Assembly (NCBI GenBank): GCA_021234155.1
Contig: JAJEKV010000011.1
Span: 7,113,132 to 7,177,131, forward strand
DNA length: 64,000 nucleotides
Source of the DNA: Isoetes taiwanensis
Lineage: Eukaryota; Streptophyta; Lycopodiopsida; Isoetales; Isoetaceae
Direction: 5' to 3'
The translations under genes and the position numbers were made by a program. Positions 8,774 through 20,567 of the stretch are shown here, in pieces (the stretch's first letter is position 1; each line of letters starts with the position of its first letter). The notes below the pieces were generated by a model that worked only from the letters and a program-made list of their open reading frames with translations, ran no database searches and was not told the DNA's origin.

Positions 8774-9994
8774 TTGTTCCGCAACTATACCAACAACACA
8801 TATAATGCAACAGAACAAACAAATCTAACTGTGTATGCAGAAAGGGAACAACGAACAGTCGAGCAAAACAGGAGGCCCAACAGAGATGAAGAAACTCCTG
8901 ACAGGCAACCCCTTCAAAGGAACCTCTTCGAGGGATATGGCCCCATGACACCAGAAGAAGAGTTGTCGCAGATGCGAACAGACCTGGACCAGATAAAGGC
9001 CCTACTAGCAGCCCAAGCATCATCCGGGCCACAAACGACACCCCGAAAGTCGGGGAAAGACAAGAAAAGGAGTAAGAGAAGGAGGTCCCCTAGCACAGAG
9101 ACCTCCGAATCAAGCTCAACCTCGGACTCTGAGTCCGAAAAAGAGGCCGAGCAGGCGCCGGACCGTAGAGACGGCAGGCAGAAGGACACTAAGGCCCTAG
9201 ATTACCAGAAGAAGGTGGACTCAGCACTGGGCAATGTTTGGAGAGCCCGGAAACTCGAACAGTTCTCGGGCGAGAACAGATCCGGCCTAGAGGCGGAGGC
9301 ATGGCTGGACGAAATGAGCGAGTACGGCAATGCCTATGGCATGAAGGATAAAGACAAAGGCAGGGTGGCGACAGCCAACCTGAAAGGGGCCGCACGCATA
9401 TGGTGGAAGGGCTATGCCAAAGCCCATGGGTTGAGCAGGGACGCATGCCGATTTAAGAAGTTCTCAAAAGCTTTCAAGAAACACTATGTTCCCCGGGAAC
9501 ACAAGTCGAACATGATGCAGCAGTTTTACAGATTGCAGCAGGGGTACAAGACGGTGCAGAAGTACACCGAAGAGTTCATGAGGCTAAGACTGTATGTGCC
9601 TAAACTGAGCGAGAAACACGCAGTGGAAAGCTACATAGAAGGGCTGAACGAGGAACTCAGGAAACTCGTAAGGGCAATAGACCCCAAAACAGTGTCTGAA
9701 GCGGAGTCCAAGGCAATTAATTTGCAAGGATCGGGGCCGCTGAACAGCGCACAGAGGCAGCCTTACTATCAGGATAGAGGGAAAGCAACAGGGAGCTACA
9801 GTCCTAGGGCAGCCAGCCCAAGCCCAGCAAAGTCCCCATATAATAGCAAACTGGGAAACAAAGAAAGAAAGAAAGGTGTGTCCTTCAAGGACAAACAGAA
9901 GGATCCAACTACTTTCAAAGCAAGACGGTCCTTCTTGCGGCGATGCCCAAGGAGAAAAGGCAGGAATGCATGGAGAAGCGGCTCTGCTTTTTAA
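8774..9994 (+). CDS. gag: Gag polyprotein of chromovirus
   Basis: The core Retrotrans_gag region spans roughly residues 150-320. It has F-S-G-E-N...A-E-A-W-L-D-E-M, A-A-R-I-W-W-K-G-Y and F-K-K-H-Y-V-P...Y-T-E-E-F-M-R-L, the usual Ty3/gypsy capsid pattern. The N-terminus is acidic and Ser-rich, with a basic K-K-R-S-K-R-R-R patch. No CCHC zinc knuckle is visible at the C-terminus, where the frame may have shifted. The first in-frame ATG is internal (8945); the open frame begins at a non-ATG codon, so the true start is uncertain. Gag would form the virus-like particle. Confidence 0.85.
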   Translation: MFRNYTNNTYNATEQTNLTVYAEREQRTVEQNRRPNRDEETPDRQPLQRNLFEGYGPMTPEEELSQMRTDLDQIKALLAAQASSGPQTTPRKSGKDKKRSKRRRSPSTETSESSSTSDSESEKEAEQAPDRRDGRQKDTKALDYQKKVDSALGNVWRARKLEQFSGENRSGLEAEAWLDEMSEYGNAYGMKDKDKGRVATANLKGAARIWWKGYAKAHGLSRDACRFKKFSKAFKKHYVPREHKSNMMQQFYRLQQGYKTVQKYTEEFMRLRLYVPKLSEKHAVESYIEGLNEELRKLVRAIDPKTVSEAESKAINLQGSGPLNSAQRQPYYQDRGKATGSYSPRAASPSPAKSPYNSKLGNKERKKGVSFKDKQKDPTTFKARRSFLRRCPRRKGRNAWRSGSAF

Positions 9995-10500
9995 ATGTTT
10001 CCAGTAGGGCCACCCAACAAATGAAAACGCCCATTTGTTATGAGCTCGCCAGCGAGTTGGGCGGATGGGACACCCCGCCGACGAGGGACGGCGAGGAGGC
10101 ACGCGATTACATTCAGGTGGTGAGTGCCACATCTTATTTGCTATAGATCTGAAACAGCAGAGACCCGGTATAAGGTAATCACCCGCAGTAGGGAAGGCAA
10201 AGGCCAAGTCCTTCATAGTCTTGATAGACTCCGGAAGTAGCCATAACCCATCCCAGAGGATGGTTGAAATGTTGAAATTGAAACCCCTAAAGTCCAAACC
10301 AAGGCCCGTAATCTTGGCAAGCGGGGCAAGAAGACATCTGGTGGGGAAGAGAATCAACCGACATTGACTTGCCAGGGATTAATATCCAGATGGGGGCAGA
10401 AGTAATGGGCATTGGCAAATATGACTTGATCGTTGGAATGGAGTACCTTGGTCCAGCAGGGGCCATCATAGATTGTGGAAAGCGGAAGGTGACCTTCCCA
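9995..10500 (+). pseudogene. Aspartic protease region, frameshifted
   Basis: The catalytic signature V-L-I-D-S-G-S-S is encoded at 10218-10241 in one frame. The C-terminal half ([11 protein letters not shown] and [13 protein letters not shown], 10417-10498) is in another frame, and gag upstream is in a third. At least two frameshifts therefore break gag-protease-RT continuity. Programmed frameshifting could explain one junction but not all of them. Confidence 0.75.
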
Positions 10501-13220
10501 ACGCCCGAGGCAAAGCCATTGAGATCACAGGTAAAGAAGTTACCCCCATCATGCAATGTATGTCCGTTAAGAAGCTGCTCAAATCTATAAGGAGCGAGAA
10601 AGTAGCATACATCTTCAAACTCGAGATTGAGGAACCCGAGTCAGAAGAAAGCAAGGAAGACAAGGGGCTCAGCAAGTTACCCAAGCCAATCGCCAACTTG
10701 ATTACGGAGTTCCACGATCTCTTTCCAGATGAGATCGAGAAGCTTCCTCCTTACAGGGGAGTAGAGTGTGAGATAGCACTCGAACCAGGGACCAAGCCGA
10801 CAAGCAAGGCCCCATATAGAATGACCACACATGAACTCACGGAGCTAAAGAAGCAGCTACAAGAATTGCTCGATCTAGGCTTCATCAGGCCCAGTGTCTC
10901 ACCATTTGGGGCACCCATCCTCTTTGTCAAGAAGAAGGATGGAAGCTTGAGGATGTGCATAGATTACAGACAATTGAACAAGCACATCATCAAGAACAAG
11001 TACGCACTCCCCAGGTCAGACGACTTGATGGATCAACTCCAAGGGGCAAAGGTCTTCTCCAAGATCGACCTAAGATCAGGTTATCACCAGATCAGAATAA
11101 AGGAAGAGGACATCCATAAAACGGCTTTCAGGACCAGATATGGGCATTACGAATTCACCGTAATGCCATTTGGGCTATCCAATGCCCCAACTACGTTCAT
11201 GAGACTCATGAACGACATCTTCAGAGAATACTTGGACACCTTTGTGATAGTATTCTTCGACGACATTCTGGTGTACAGTAAATCCATTGAAGAGCATGCT
11301 CAGCACGTCAGAAAGGTGCTCGAGAAGTTAAGGAGGCATCAATTGTATGCCAAGTTGTCGAAGTGTCACTTCGCAACAGAGAAGGTGGAATACCTTGGTC
11401 ATGTGATTTCAGCAGAAGGAATCTCGACAGACCCCGCCAAGATTGAAGCAGTAATCCAATGGCCAGCACCAAAGAACGTCCACGAGGTCAGAAGTTTCCT
11501 TGGCCTAGCAGGGTATTACAGGAAGTTCGTGAAGAACTTCACAAAGATAGCAGCCCCACTGACGGACTTGACAAAGACAGAGAAAGTCAAAAATTGGACC
11601 GAGCATTGGCTCAAGAAAGCCCAAGCAGGATTTGAGTTGTTGAAGGAAGCTTTGACAACCGCTCCCGTCTTGACCTTGCCAGACCCGGAAAAGGACAAGT
11701 TGGTGGCGACGGACGCAAGCAAGATAGCCACAGGTGCAGTGCTGATGCAAGAAGAGCGGGTAATAGCGTACGACTCAAGGAAAATGAACGACGCCGAAAC
11801 GCGTTACCCGACGCATGATCAAGAGCTGCTAGCAGTTGTCAGGGCATTGAGAATCTGGAGGCATTACCTCTTAGGGAGGAAGTTCCAGTTGGACACTGAT
11901 CACCAGAGCCTCCAGTACGTATTCACACAACCACATCTCAATCTGAGGCAGAGAAGGTGGATGGAGTTTCTCGAAGAGTACGACTTTGAGATAGTCTACA
12001 AGCCCGGGAAGCTTAATGTGGTAGCAGATGCGCTTTCAAGGCATCCACTGACAACCAGGGTGCACTGCAACGCAATCTCGACGCTCTTCAGCGATTTCGG
12101 GAAAAAGATAGAGGAAACTCTGCCAACAGATGTTGACTTCAAGGACGTATGGGCAAGCCTGTGCAAGGAAGCGAGAACGGATAAGGAGAGGGAAGCCTTC
12201 AAGAATTTTAAGAAGGAAGGTAACCTCCTATACCATAAGGACAAGTTGTGCGTGCCGGAATCATCTGGAGTAAGAAAGTTGATCCTCCACGACACCCACA
12301 ACAGCCCAATAGCTGGCCATGCAGGATTTATGAAGACGTATTTTAAAGTGCGTAGCAGCTACTATTGGCCGGGAATGAAGAAGCACATAGCCCGCTACAT
12401 CAAGGAGTGTCAGCTATGCCAGCAAACAAAGGCAGAACAACTCCGAATACCAGGGGAATTGGAACCATTAGCAGTCCCAAACACTAAGTGGGAAGTAGTC
12501 AGCATGGACTTTATAACAGGACTGCCGAGGACGGTAAGAGGCAAGGATGCCTTGATGGTCGTGGTCGACAAGTTGTCGAAGATGGCCCATTTTGTGCCTT
12601 GCAGGACCACGGACACAGCTATGGACACGGCAAAGCTCTTCACCAAAGAGATTTTCAGACTTCATCGCATGCCAAGGGAAATTATCTCCGACCGAGATCC
12701 GAAGTTCATCAGTGCTTTCTGGCAGGATCTCTTCACAACGATTGGAACAAAGCTATCCATGAGCACGGCCTATCATCCACAGACGGATGGGCAAACAAAG
12801 TGTGTCAACAGAATATTGGAAGACATGCTCCGAAACTATGTCTGGAACAAGCAAGGTATGTGGGAGGAATTTATTCACTTGGTGGAATTTGCATACAATG
12901 GCACCAAGCAGGAATCATCCCAAATGTCGCCGTTCATGATCAACTACGGCTACCAATGCCTAACTCCAGACACTTGGCACAATCCCGTGTCAAAAGTGGA
13001 AGTCTCCCAACAAATGCTGAGCGACATGCAGCAGCTCGTAGAAGAAGTGCGGGGATATCTCCTAGCAGCAAGAAGTCGTCAAAAGAGCATCGCCGACAAG
13101 CATCGAACAGTCAGGGAGTTCGAAGTTGGCGAATGTGTGGCTCAAGATCAAGGTAAAGCAGGCGAAGCTCCGCATCGGAAATTGCAAGAAGCTTGCTCCA
13201 AGGTGGGCTGGACCCTTTAA
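10473..13220 (+). CDS. pol: Reverse transcriptase - RNase H - integrase (pol)
   Basis: [27 protein letters not shown], and active site F-F-D-D-I-L-V-Y-S (11258-11281, a variant of Y-x-D-D). RNase [16 protein letters not shown] and T-D-H-Q-S-L. Integrase: an HHCC zinc finger (H-D-T-H...C-Q-L-C near 12290-12420) and a DDE core with D-F-I-T-G and S-D-R-D-P-K-F. At the usual catalytic Glu (G-Q-S/T-E-x-V-N-R) this copy reads G-Q-T-K-C-V-N-R, so Glu is replaced by Lys. The frame ends near 13220 after a frameshift into the integrase C-terminus. Confidence 0.95.
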   Translation: MWKAEGDLPNARGKAIEITGKEVTPIMQCMSVKKLLKSIRSEKVAYIFKLEIEEPESEESKEDKGLSKLPKPIANLITEFHDLFPDEIEKLPPYRGVECEIALEPGTKPTSKAPYRMTTHELTELKKQLQELLDLGFIRPSVSPFGAPILFVKKKDGSLRMCIDYRQLNKHIIKNKYALPRSDDLMDQLQGAKVFSKIDLRSGYHQIRIKEEDIHKTAFRTRYGHYEFTVMPFGLSNAPTTFMRLMNDIFREYLDTFVIVFFDDILVYSKSIEEHAQHVRKVLEKLRRHQLYAKLSKCHFATEKVEYLGHVISAEGISTDPAKIEAVIQWPAPKNVHEVRSFLGLAGYYRKFVKNFTKIAAPLTDLTKTEKVKNWTEHWLKKAQAGFELLKEALTTAPVLTLPDPEKDKLVATDASKIATGAVLMQEERVIAYDSRKMNDAETRYPTHDQELLAVVRALRIWRHYLLGRKFQLDTDHQSLQYVFTQPHLNLRQRRWMEFLEEYDFEIVYKPGKLNVVADALSRHPLTTRVHCNAISTLFSDFGKKIEETLPTDVDFKDVWASLCKEARTDKEREAFKNFKKEGNLLYHKDKLCVPESSGVRKLILHDTHNSPIAGHAGFMKTYFKVRSSYYWPGMKKHIARYIKECQLCQQTKAEQLRIPGELEPLAVPNTKWEVVSMDFITGLPRTVRGKDALMVVVDKLSKMAHFVPCRTTDTAMDTAKLFTKEIFRLHRMPREIISDRDPKFISAFWQDLFTTIGTKLSMSTAYHPQTDGQTKCVNRILEDMLRNYVWNKQGMWEEFIHLVEFAYNGTKQESSQMSPFMINYGYQCLTPDTWHNPVSKVEVSQQMLSDMQQLVEEVRGYLLAARSRQKSIADKHRTVREFEVGECVAQDQGKAGEAPHRKLQEACSKVGWTL

Positions 13221-13599
13221 AATAGTCAAGAGAGTGGGTAACCAATCCTACAAGTTAGACTTGCCAGCACACTTAAAGATCCACAAAGTCTTCCACGTGA
13301 GTCTGCTGAAGAAGCATACTCCCAATCCAGAAGAAGTTTTGGATACTCCAACGATGTTGGAAATGACAGAAGAGCAATTGGAAATAGTTCCAGAGCTAAT
13401 CCTTGATAAAGTATTCAAGAAAACAAGGAGATCGGAGTTTCTCCAGTACTTGGTCAAGTGGAAACACTTGCCGGTGGAAGACGCGACATGGGTACTCAAA
13501 AGAGATCTGGAAAAACAGTACCCACAGTTTATGGAGCAATGGGACGGCAGGGTCATCTCCGAAGAAATCGGCTCAGGCATGTCGATTCGAGTAGATTAA
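13126..13599 (+). CDS. Integrase C-terminus: GPY/F module and chromodomain
   Basis: This continues the integrase in the +1 frame; the true entry is around 13130-13220. The GPY/F module is R-W-A-G-P-F-K-I-V...[10 protein letters not shown]. The chromodomain follows at about 13385-13540 (E-L-I-L-D-K-V-F...[15 protein letters not shown]). In chromoviruses this domain directs integration to particular chromatin. The Trp of the methyl-lysine cage is present (V-K-W-K), but the third cage position is Leu (K-H-L-P) where HP1-type domains have an aromatic residue. H3K9me binding is therefore possible but unproven. It ends with TAA 13597-13599. Confidence 0.9.
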   Translation: MANVWLKIKVKQAKLRIGNCKKLAPRWAGPFKIVKRVGNQSYKLDLPAHLKIHKVFHVSLLKKHTPNPEEVLDTPTMLEMTEEQLEIVPELILDKVFKKTRRSEFLQYLVKWKHLPVEDATWVLKRDLEKQYPQFMEQWDGRVISEEIGSGMSIRVD

Positions 13600-14410
13600 T
13601 AGCTTATCTAGTTAAGTATAATCTACGCATGCAACCTATGAGGTAAGGGTTGCATGCGTTATTACCGATGATGAGATTACTACGGTGATCTCTAGGACGT
13701 GGTGTAATGTCAATGTAGGCATGACCGCGGTTCCGCTTGGAAAGTCTACTTCTGTCCCACGGAAGTAGACGACCTCGAGAGAAAGGAGGTCATTGAGGAA
13801 TGCATTGATAGGAAAAGCACCTCTAGCCCCATATATGCTTTGATAGGAGGAATCTGGCATGGCCCTCACGCCCCATATACGGGAGGGACCTATCCGCCAC
13901 GCCGGGCAACTAGGGTGTAGGCATGAGCGGCATATAGGCATATAGGCGCTGTCTCCACGGCCATAACGGAAGATTCACCCTCTTCCTACGCCGGGAGATT
14001 AGCCATGCATCCATGTAGATAGGTGGGGTGGTCACCATATAACCAAAATTTTATTAATAATTATGGTACTAACGCAGTGTTGACCTGCAGGCCAATAGAG
14101 CGCTCCGGAGGGCCACGAGGTCGAACTACGAAGACTTGCAACACAAGTTTTGCTATAATGTGTTGCAAGGAATAAAGAGCACCTCGAGCAATAATTGTAT
14201 ATATAATAATAGACTGAAACATTAGGAGTTATTGTTATAATGATATAAGTGATAACTATTGAATTGAATAATAGTATAATAATGTTCTATAAATATTACC
14301 TTGAGGTAATCCTAAACTATAATAATAAGTATATGGTATGCATGAGGTTGATTGCAGGTTAAGAAGATCCCAAGGTGGGGAGACCCATGATGCTGCGGAC
14401 AACATCAATT
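13600..14410 (+). other. 3' untranslated region of the chromovirus, with a perfect hairpin
   Basis: There is no gene here. Just after the pol stop a 12-bp perfect inverted repeat (ACGCATGCAACC 13625-13636 and GGTTGCATGCGT 13648-13659) flanks an 11-nt loop. A second one (GTCTACTTC / GAAGTAGAC) lies near 13743-13771. The rest is AT-rich sequence leading to the polypurine tract. Structured 3' regions can affect RNA packaging or termination; no role is shown here. Confidence 0.6.
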
Positions 14411-14424
14411 CAAGGTGGGGAGAA
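14411..14424 (+). other. Polypurine tract
   Basis: CAAGGTGGGGAGAA sits directly before the 3' LTR. It is the normal plus-strand primer position. Confidence 0.85.
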
Positions 14425-15921
14425 TGTGACGTTCCAGTACGATATCCGATCTCAGGACGTATACCGTACTGTGTCGTCACGCGTACACGCCATCCAGTCG
14501 ACGTGTACGCCGACGAGTACTCAAGCAAGGACGCCCTAGGGGGCAACTTGCAATGGTGCGCACACTTAGCAATGCGCGCACCTTTAGACCTTTAAACCAT
14601 TAAAGGTAGACCAAGGGTCATGGGAACCCTAAACCTAACTGATAGCCTACATAAGGCACCAAACCCTAACATTCCCTTTTTCGCCCACAGACCTTCCGAG
14701 CTCCGATTCGCGCGCCTGAGGAGTCAATTCCAACTCCCACGATCTGCCAGCACGCCCCAGCTTGTCAGATCATCCTTCCGACCGCATCCCGAAGCAGAAC
14801 CGAGACATGGACGCCTTCGGATCAAGAGGAGTGAACCAGGGATCAGGTATTTGGTCGATTGAATAGCTTAAACCTTACTCCAGCCTTCGAACCAGTAGGT
14901 TTAGCCTATTAAATTGCCCTTAGTAGCCAAGCAGACCCTGAGATTGACTCTAACTAAAGAATTGACTCTATGTATTAGATTAGTTCTTATTAATTATGAT
15001 CATATGATGGATGGTTGTATTTTGTGGACTCATTGTATTGGGAAGGGGGGGTAGAGGCTTGAAGCTTAGTAGATGATGCTCCTAGCTAGTCCCTCTTAGT
15101 GCATTACTAGAATTCGGCCTGTGTACAAGAGCCCCACCTGGTTGTGGGTGAAGGGACTAGACTGGCTCATAACGAGGTTCGTGTTCTGACCCTTGATCGA
15201 TCCCTCTGGTGTGTAAGGCCTACCGGGGATCAGAGTGACTAGGTCTAATGGCTTGCCACTGAGTGTGGGCAAGGCATGGGCTCGACACCCGTGGGGTGGG
15301 GTTCACCTTCCATTGGGTTAAGTCGAATAAGGGCAGTGGCCCTCTAGTCACCTTGGGTCAGCATATAGATCTCGGGTGGGAGTGATCCCTACCTGCCCCA
15401 TCGGGACTGGGGAGATGTAACCCAGGAATAGCCCCTTTGGCTATGCACCCGGCGGGCTACAGTCAGGTCCCAACACTTTTCAACCTACTCTGCAAAGTGT
15501 GCACAGGAGGGGCGGATGGAGTGGACAACCCTAAGCCATGTTCTTATGCCAGCCCAATCCATTGTCATGATTCTGTCTGCACTGAACTCTGGAGACCCAA
15601 GCTTGTCAGTCATTCCCTGGAGTCTGAGCCTTGGGTAGGAACTTCCTTTGTATTGTGCTGATCTTTGTCTATGCAGATGTTGATGTGCCACCCTTCGAGG
15701 TGGATATGTGATGTTATGTTACTGACGTGTATGTTTACGCTTCCGCAGCTAGGTAGGCCCTGAGGGAGACGGGGTAAAATGACCCCTTCACTCTTCCCAC
15801 TGTGGATTCTAGATGGTCACAGTGATATGTGGAGGGCCCTGTATCAGTGTGGAGCTGGTGCGGGGGATGAACTCCTGTTTGTATACGGTGCGGGCATCGT
15901 ATACGAGTAGGGGACGTCACA
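14425..15921 (+). repeat. 3' LTR of the H3-carrying chromovirus
   Basis: This 1,497-bp partner of the 5' LTR runs from TGTGACGTT to GACGTCACA. Differences from the 5' copy are mostly single bases plus a few small indels, so the insertion is not brand new. Confidence 0.93.
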
Positions 15922-16131
15922 CTTTCCCTTTTACTCGTGTCTTTTTGCCTTTCACTTTTCCCTTTTCTTCTCCCCTTTTCTTCTCCCTTTCTTCTTAAGA
16001 GATCAGAGCATGGCCAATCATGGTAGTGGGAAGTCGTGTGATAAATCTCGACCTTCGGATGCAATCAGATGATCTCAGCTATCCAAATTAGAGTTTGATT
16101 CATGACATACGCTATAACTTTATAATATAAG
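15922..16131. other. Remainder of pyrimidine tract and spacer
   Basis: Positions 15922-15995 continue the C/T tract cut by the retrotransposon. The following 135 bases resemble nothing else in the window and lead into LRR unit B at ATTGAAACAAAATGG. Confidence 0.7.
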
Positions 16132-18951
16132 ATTGAAACAAAATGGATTTATTTGAACGATGAGAAACATGAGCACGCTGTACAATTTTGGATTTATCAT
16201 TTTATGTCTTTGTTTCTCTTAGCAAATCTTCCTTTAAACAAAAGAATTCTGCCCCAAAAAATCTCGAGGTGGTGCCCAAGCGGCTGTCACTGCCTACAAA
16301 AAGTAGATCCGATCGCACTACCTAGAATTCCCAGAATTTCCCTCAACCGTGAGCTCCCGGAGCTCCCCACGCACAATCGCTCTAACACGAGAACTTGATA
16401 CTACAGTAACAGTATTGCTCAAAGAGCAGTCAAAAGCACGCCAAGAACGGAACCTTAATCCATCATTGTGTACAGGACTAAGGCAGCTATCAAAAGAAAT
16501 TGCGGCCTGCATAAAACTTCAAGAGCTTCATCTGTGGCGGTGTGAGGCACTAAGTGAGCTACCAAAAGAAATTGGGCAATGCACTTCATCTGTCATGGTG
16601 TCACGCACTAAGGGAGCTACCAAAAGAAATTGGGGCCTGTGTAAAACTTCAAGAGCTTAATCTGTCAAGGTGTAAGGCACTAAGTGAGCTACCAAAAGAA
16701 ATTGGGCAATGCATAAAACTTCGAAAGCTTGATCTGTCATGGTGTACAGGACTAAGGGAGCTACCAAAAGAAATTGGGGCCAGCCTACAACTTCAAGAGC
16801 TTTATCTGCGGCAGTGTGAGGCACTAAATGAGCTACCAAAAGAAATTGGGCAATGCATAAAACTTCAAAAGCTTGATCTTTCATGGTATACAAGACTAAG
16901 GGAGCTACCAAAAGAAATTGGGGATTGCGTAAAACTTAAAAAGCTTAATCTGTCAAGGTGTATGGCACTAAGTGAGCTACCAAAAGAAATTGGGCAATGC
17001 ATAAAACTTCAAAAGCTTGATCTGTCATTTTGTAAAAGACTAAGGGAGCTACCAAAAGAAATTAGGGCCTGCGTAGAACTTCAAGAGCTTCATCTATGGC
17101 AGTATGAGGCACTAAGTGAGCTACCAAAAGAAATTTGGCAATGCATAAAACTTTAAAAGCTTCATCTGTCATGGTGTGGCACACTAAGGGAGCTACCAAA
17201 AGAAACTTGGACCTGCGTATAACTTCAACAGCTTAATTTGTCAATGTGTAACGCAGTAAGTGAGCTACCAAAAGAAATTGGGCAATGCATAAAACTTCGA
17301 AAGCTTGATCTGTCATTGTGTACAGGACTAAGGCAGCTACCAAAAGAAATTGGGGGCTGCGTAGAACTTCAAGAACTTCATATGTGGCAGTGTGAGGCAC
17401 TAAAAGAAATTGGGCAATGCATAAAACTTCAAAAGCTTGATTTGTCATGGTGTAGCGCACTAAGGGAGCTATCAAAAGAAATTTGGACCTGCGTAGAACT
17501 TCAAGAGCTTCATCAATGGTAGTGTGAGGCACTAAGTGAGCTACCAAAACAAATTGGTCAATGCATAAAACTTCAAAAGCTTGATCTGTCATGGTAGAGC
17601 GGACTAAGGGAGCTACAAAAGAAATTGGGGCCTGCATAAAACTTCAAGAACTTAATCTGTCAATGTGTAAGGCACTAAGTGAGCTACCAAAAGAAATTGG
17701 GCAACGCATAAAACTTCAAAAGCTTGATCTGTCATGATGTACAGGACTAAGGGAGCTGCCAAAAAATTGAGAGCTGCAGTAGAACTTCAAGAGCTTCATC
17801 TGTGCCAGTGTGAAGCACTAAGTGAACTACCAAAAGAAATTGGGCAATGCATAAAACTTCAAAAGCTTGATCTGTCATGGTATACAGGACTAAGGGAGCT
17901 GCCAAAAGAAATTGGAGCCTGCGTAGAACTTCAAGAGCTTCATCTGTGCCAGTGTGAGGCACTAAGTGAACTACCAAAAGAAATTGGGCAATGCATAAAA
18001 CTTCAAAAGCTTGATCTGTCATGGTGTAGCGGACTAAGGGAGATACCAAAAGAAATTGGGGCCTATGTAAAACTTCAAGAGCTTAATCGATCAAGATGTA
18101 AGGCACTAAGTGAGCTACCAAAAGAAATTAGGCAATGCATAAAACTTCAAAAGCTTGATCTGTCAGTGTGTACAGGACTAAGGCAGCTACCAAAAGAAGT
18201 TGGGGTCTGCATAGAACTTCAAGAACTTCATCTGTGGCAGTGTAAGGCACTAAGTGAGCTACCAAAAGAAATTGGACAATGCATAAAATTTCAAAAGCTT
18301 GATCTGTCATGGTGTAGCGCACTAAGGGAGCTACCAAAAGAAATTTGGACCTGCAGAACTTCAGCAGCTTAATCTGTCAAGCTGTAACGCACTAATTGAA
18401 CTACCAAAAGAAATTGGGCAATGCATAAAACTTCGAAAGCTTGATCTGTCATGGTATACAGGACTAAGGAAGCTACCAAAAGAAATTGGGGCCAGCCTAC
18501 AACTTCAAGAGCTTTATCTGCGGCAGTGTGAGGCATTAAATGAGCTACCAAAAGAAATTGGGCAATGCATAAAACTTCAAAAGCTTGATCTTTCATGGTG
18601 TACAAGACTAAGGGAGCTACCAAAAGAAATTGGGGACTGCATAAAACTTAAAGAGCTTAATCTGTCAAGGTGTGTGGCACTAAGTGAGCTACCAAAAGAA
18701 GTTGGGCAATGTATAAAACTTCAAAAGCTTGATCTGTCATTTTGTAAAAGACTAAAGGAGCTACCAAAAGAAATTGGGGCCTGCGTAGAACTTCAAGAGC
18801 TTTATCTATGGCAGTACGAGGCACTAAGTGAGCTATCAAAAGAAATTTGGCAATGCAGAAAACTTCAAAAGCTTCATCTGTCATGGTGTGGTGCACTAAG
18901 GGAGCTACCAAAAGAAATTTGGACCTACATAGAACTTCAAGAGCTTAATTT

Positions 18952-19719
18952 AAGTGCTAAGTGCAACCTTATCGCTAAGTGCAACCTTTTTTAATTTTTT
19001 TTAAGTTTTAACCATTGTCAAACCATTGAATTGTCACGTATAACCAATGGATACACCAAAATGTGCAAATACATGCACATATCAGTGGTTCGATGAAGCC
19101 GATGAAGCCTGAGCCTGTTGCAAAATGTGCAACCTTATAAGCTCCGATGAAGGCAGGAAAATAGAGAAACCAGAGAAAGAAATCCGCAATAGAAATTTAA
19201 TTCGTCTGTTGGTGAAAGCATCCACTGGCCGGGGAATGGAACCCCGGTGAACGCTTTACCAGCAGCAACCACCTAGGAGCCATGCCAGATCCCGCAGCCA
19301 TGCTAAATCCTGCAGCCATGCTAAATCCCGCAGCCATGCCAGATCCCGCAGCCACCTAGGAGCCATGCTAAATGCCGGAGTAGATGCAGAAAAAACACAC
19401 AAGGTAAACAGGTAATGCCAAATCCCGCACAAGGGAAACAGTTCATGGAAGACCCAGATGCAAGAGATGGCAAACCTTCGAACCTGTGTGTAATTTTGCC
19501 CTGCACAAAAACTAGAACGAATCCAGCCAATTCCGGCGACCCTGCTGCAGCCACTTGCAGTTCCAGATCGCCTGCATGCCCGCGACGAAAATGGAAACAA
19601 ACCTAATTTCTAAAAAAAGAAGGAAAAAATCATATAACGGCCATTCCAAACCATTAGAAAAAAAAAACCCAAATCCAAACCATTGCCCAAAATCATATAA
19701 ACATCTACAGCAAACCTTA
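18952..19719. mobile_element. 768-bp unidentified insertion in LRR unit B
   Basis: The LRR sequence stops after GAGCTTAATTT and resumes at TCAATGTGTAACGC, which are normally adjacent apart from two bases. The insert starts AAGTGCTAAGTGCAACC, has no clear TIR or target duplication and no convincing ORF. It contains four tandem 18-bp units. It may be a degraded mobile element or filler DNA. Confidence 0.5.
19278..19349. repeat. Minisatellite, 4 x 18 bp
   Basis: Four consecutive copies of AGCCATGC(C/T)A(G/A)ATCC(C/T)GC, followed by a degenerate continuation. It lies inside the insertion in LRR unit B. Confidence 0.85.
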
Positions 19720-20455
19720 TCAATGTGTAACGCACTAAGTGCGCTACCAAAAGAAATTGGGCAATGCATAAAACTTTGAAAGCTTGATCTGTGGTGTACA
19801 GGACTAACGGAGCTACCAAAAGAAATTGGGGCCAGGGACAGTGTGAGGCACTATATGAGCTATCAAAAGAAATTGGACAATGCATAAAACTTCAAAAGCT
19901 TGATCTGTCATGGTGTACAAGACTAAGGGAGCTACCAAAAGAAATTGGGGCCTGCGTAGAACTCAAGAGCTTCATCTGTCGCAGTGTGAGGCACTAAGTG
20001 AGCTACGAAGAGAAATTGGGCAATGCATAAAACTTCAAAAGCTTGATCTGTCATTTTGTAAAAGACTAAGGGAGCTACCAAAAGAAATTGGGACCTGCGT
20101 AGAACTTCAAGAGCTTCATCTGCAGCAATGTGAGGCACTAATTAAGTTACCAAAAGAAATTGGGCAATGCACAAAACTTCAAAAGCTTAATCTGCCACTG
20201 TGTAAAGCATTAACGCATTCGGCACCTCGTAGAAAAGCCTCATTTGTCAAAATGTAGAGTTCAAGAGCTTGATCTATCAAAGTGTGAGCCGGAGAAACTG
20301 GCAGTACTGCAGCCTCGAAGAATTGGAGAAACAAAGCTCAAAACTAAAACTGAACAATTGCCCACAAAACCGAAATTGGAATCGCCCACAAAACTGGAAC
20401 TAGAACTAGAATCGCCCACCAAATCGAATCGCCCACAAAATTGAAGAATTTGGAG

Positions 20456-20534
20456 GCATTTTAAGGTGAATGTCTGAAGTTTTTGATTCTTTACTTATGC
20501 TATACGTTTTATAGTTAGTTTTTTACATCTTAGG

Positions 20535-20567
<33 letters not shown>

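Larger units (their letters stand above)
3002..15921 (+). mobile_element. Ty3/gypsy chromovirus (12.9 kb) carrying a histone H3 gene and a second extra gene
   Basis: It is a complete LTR retrotransposon: 5' LTR 3002-4494, primer site 4496-4507, two accessory genes (5170-6435, 7146-8612), gag, protease, RT-RNase H-integrase, chromodomain, polypurine tract and 3' LTR 14425-15921. The LTRs run TGT...ACA. The flanking five bases (TTTTC left, CTTTC right) are an imperfect target duplication inside pyrimidine sequence. Domain order PR-RT-RH-IN-chromodomain defines a chromovirus. The accessory genes between LTR and gag are unusual. Frameshifts in protease and before the integrase C-terminus, a stop in the H3 gene and a changed integrase residue suggest this copy is inactive. 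Confidence 0.95.
16132..20455 (+). pseudogene. LRR gene unit B, interrupted at 18952-19719
   Basis: The leader (16132-16348) starts GAAACAAAATGGATTTATTTG and is shared with units D, F, G and H. LRR coding runs 16349-18951 and 19720-20215, and the SPTK tail reaches the stop near 20444. Roughly three dozen 24-residue repeats of L-P-K-E-I-G-x-C-x-x-L-Q are visible. They lie in successive frames (16349-16660, 16554-17156, 17238-17522, 17734-18372, 18674-18951), so several indels break the gene. No in-frame ATG precedes the first LRR: the frame opens at a TAG and the next plausible codon is GTG. The start must lie in a spliced upstream exon, or the gene is dead. Alternating repeat types (D-L-S-W-C and H-L-W-x-C) show growth by a two-LRR unit. 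Confidence 0.75.
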
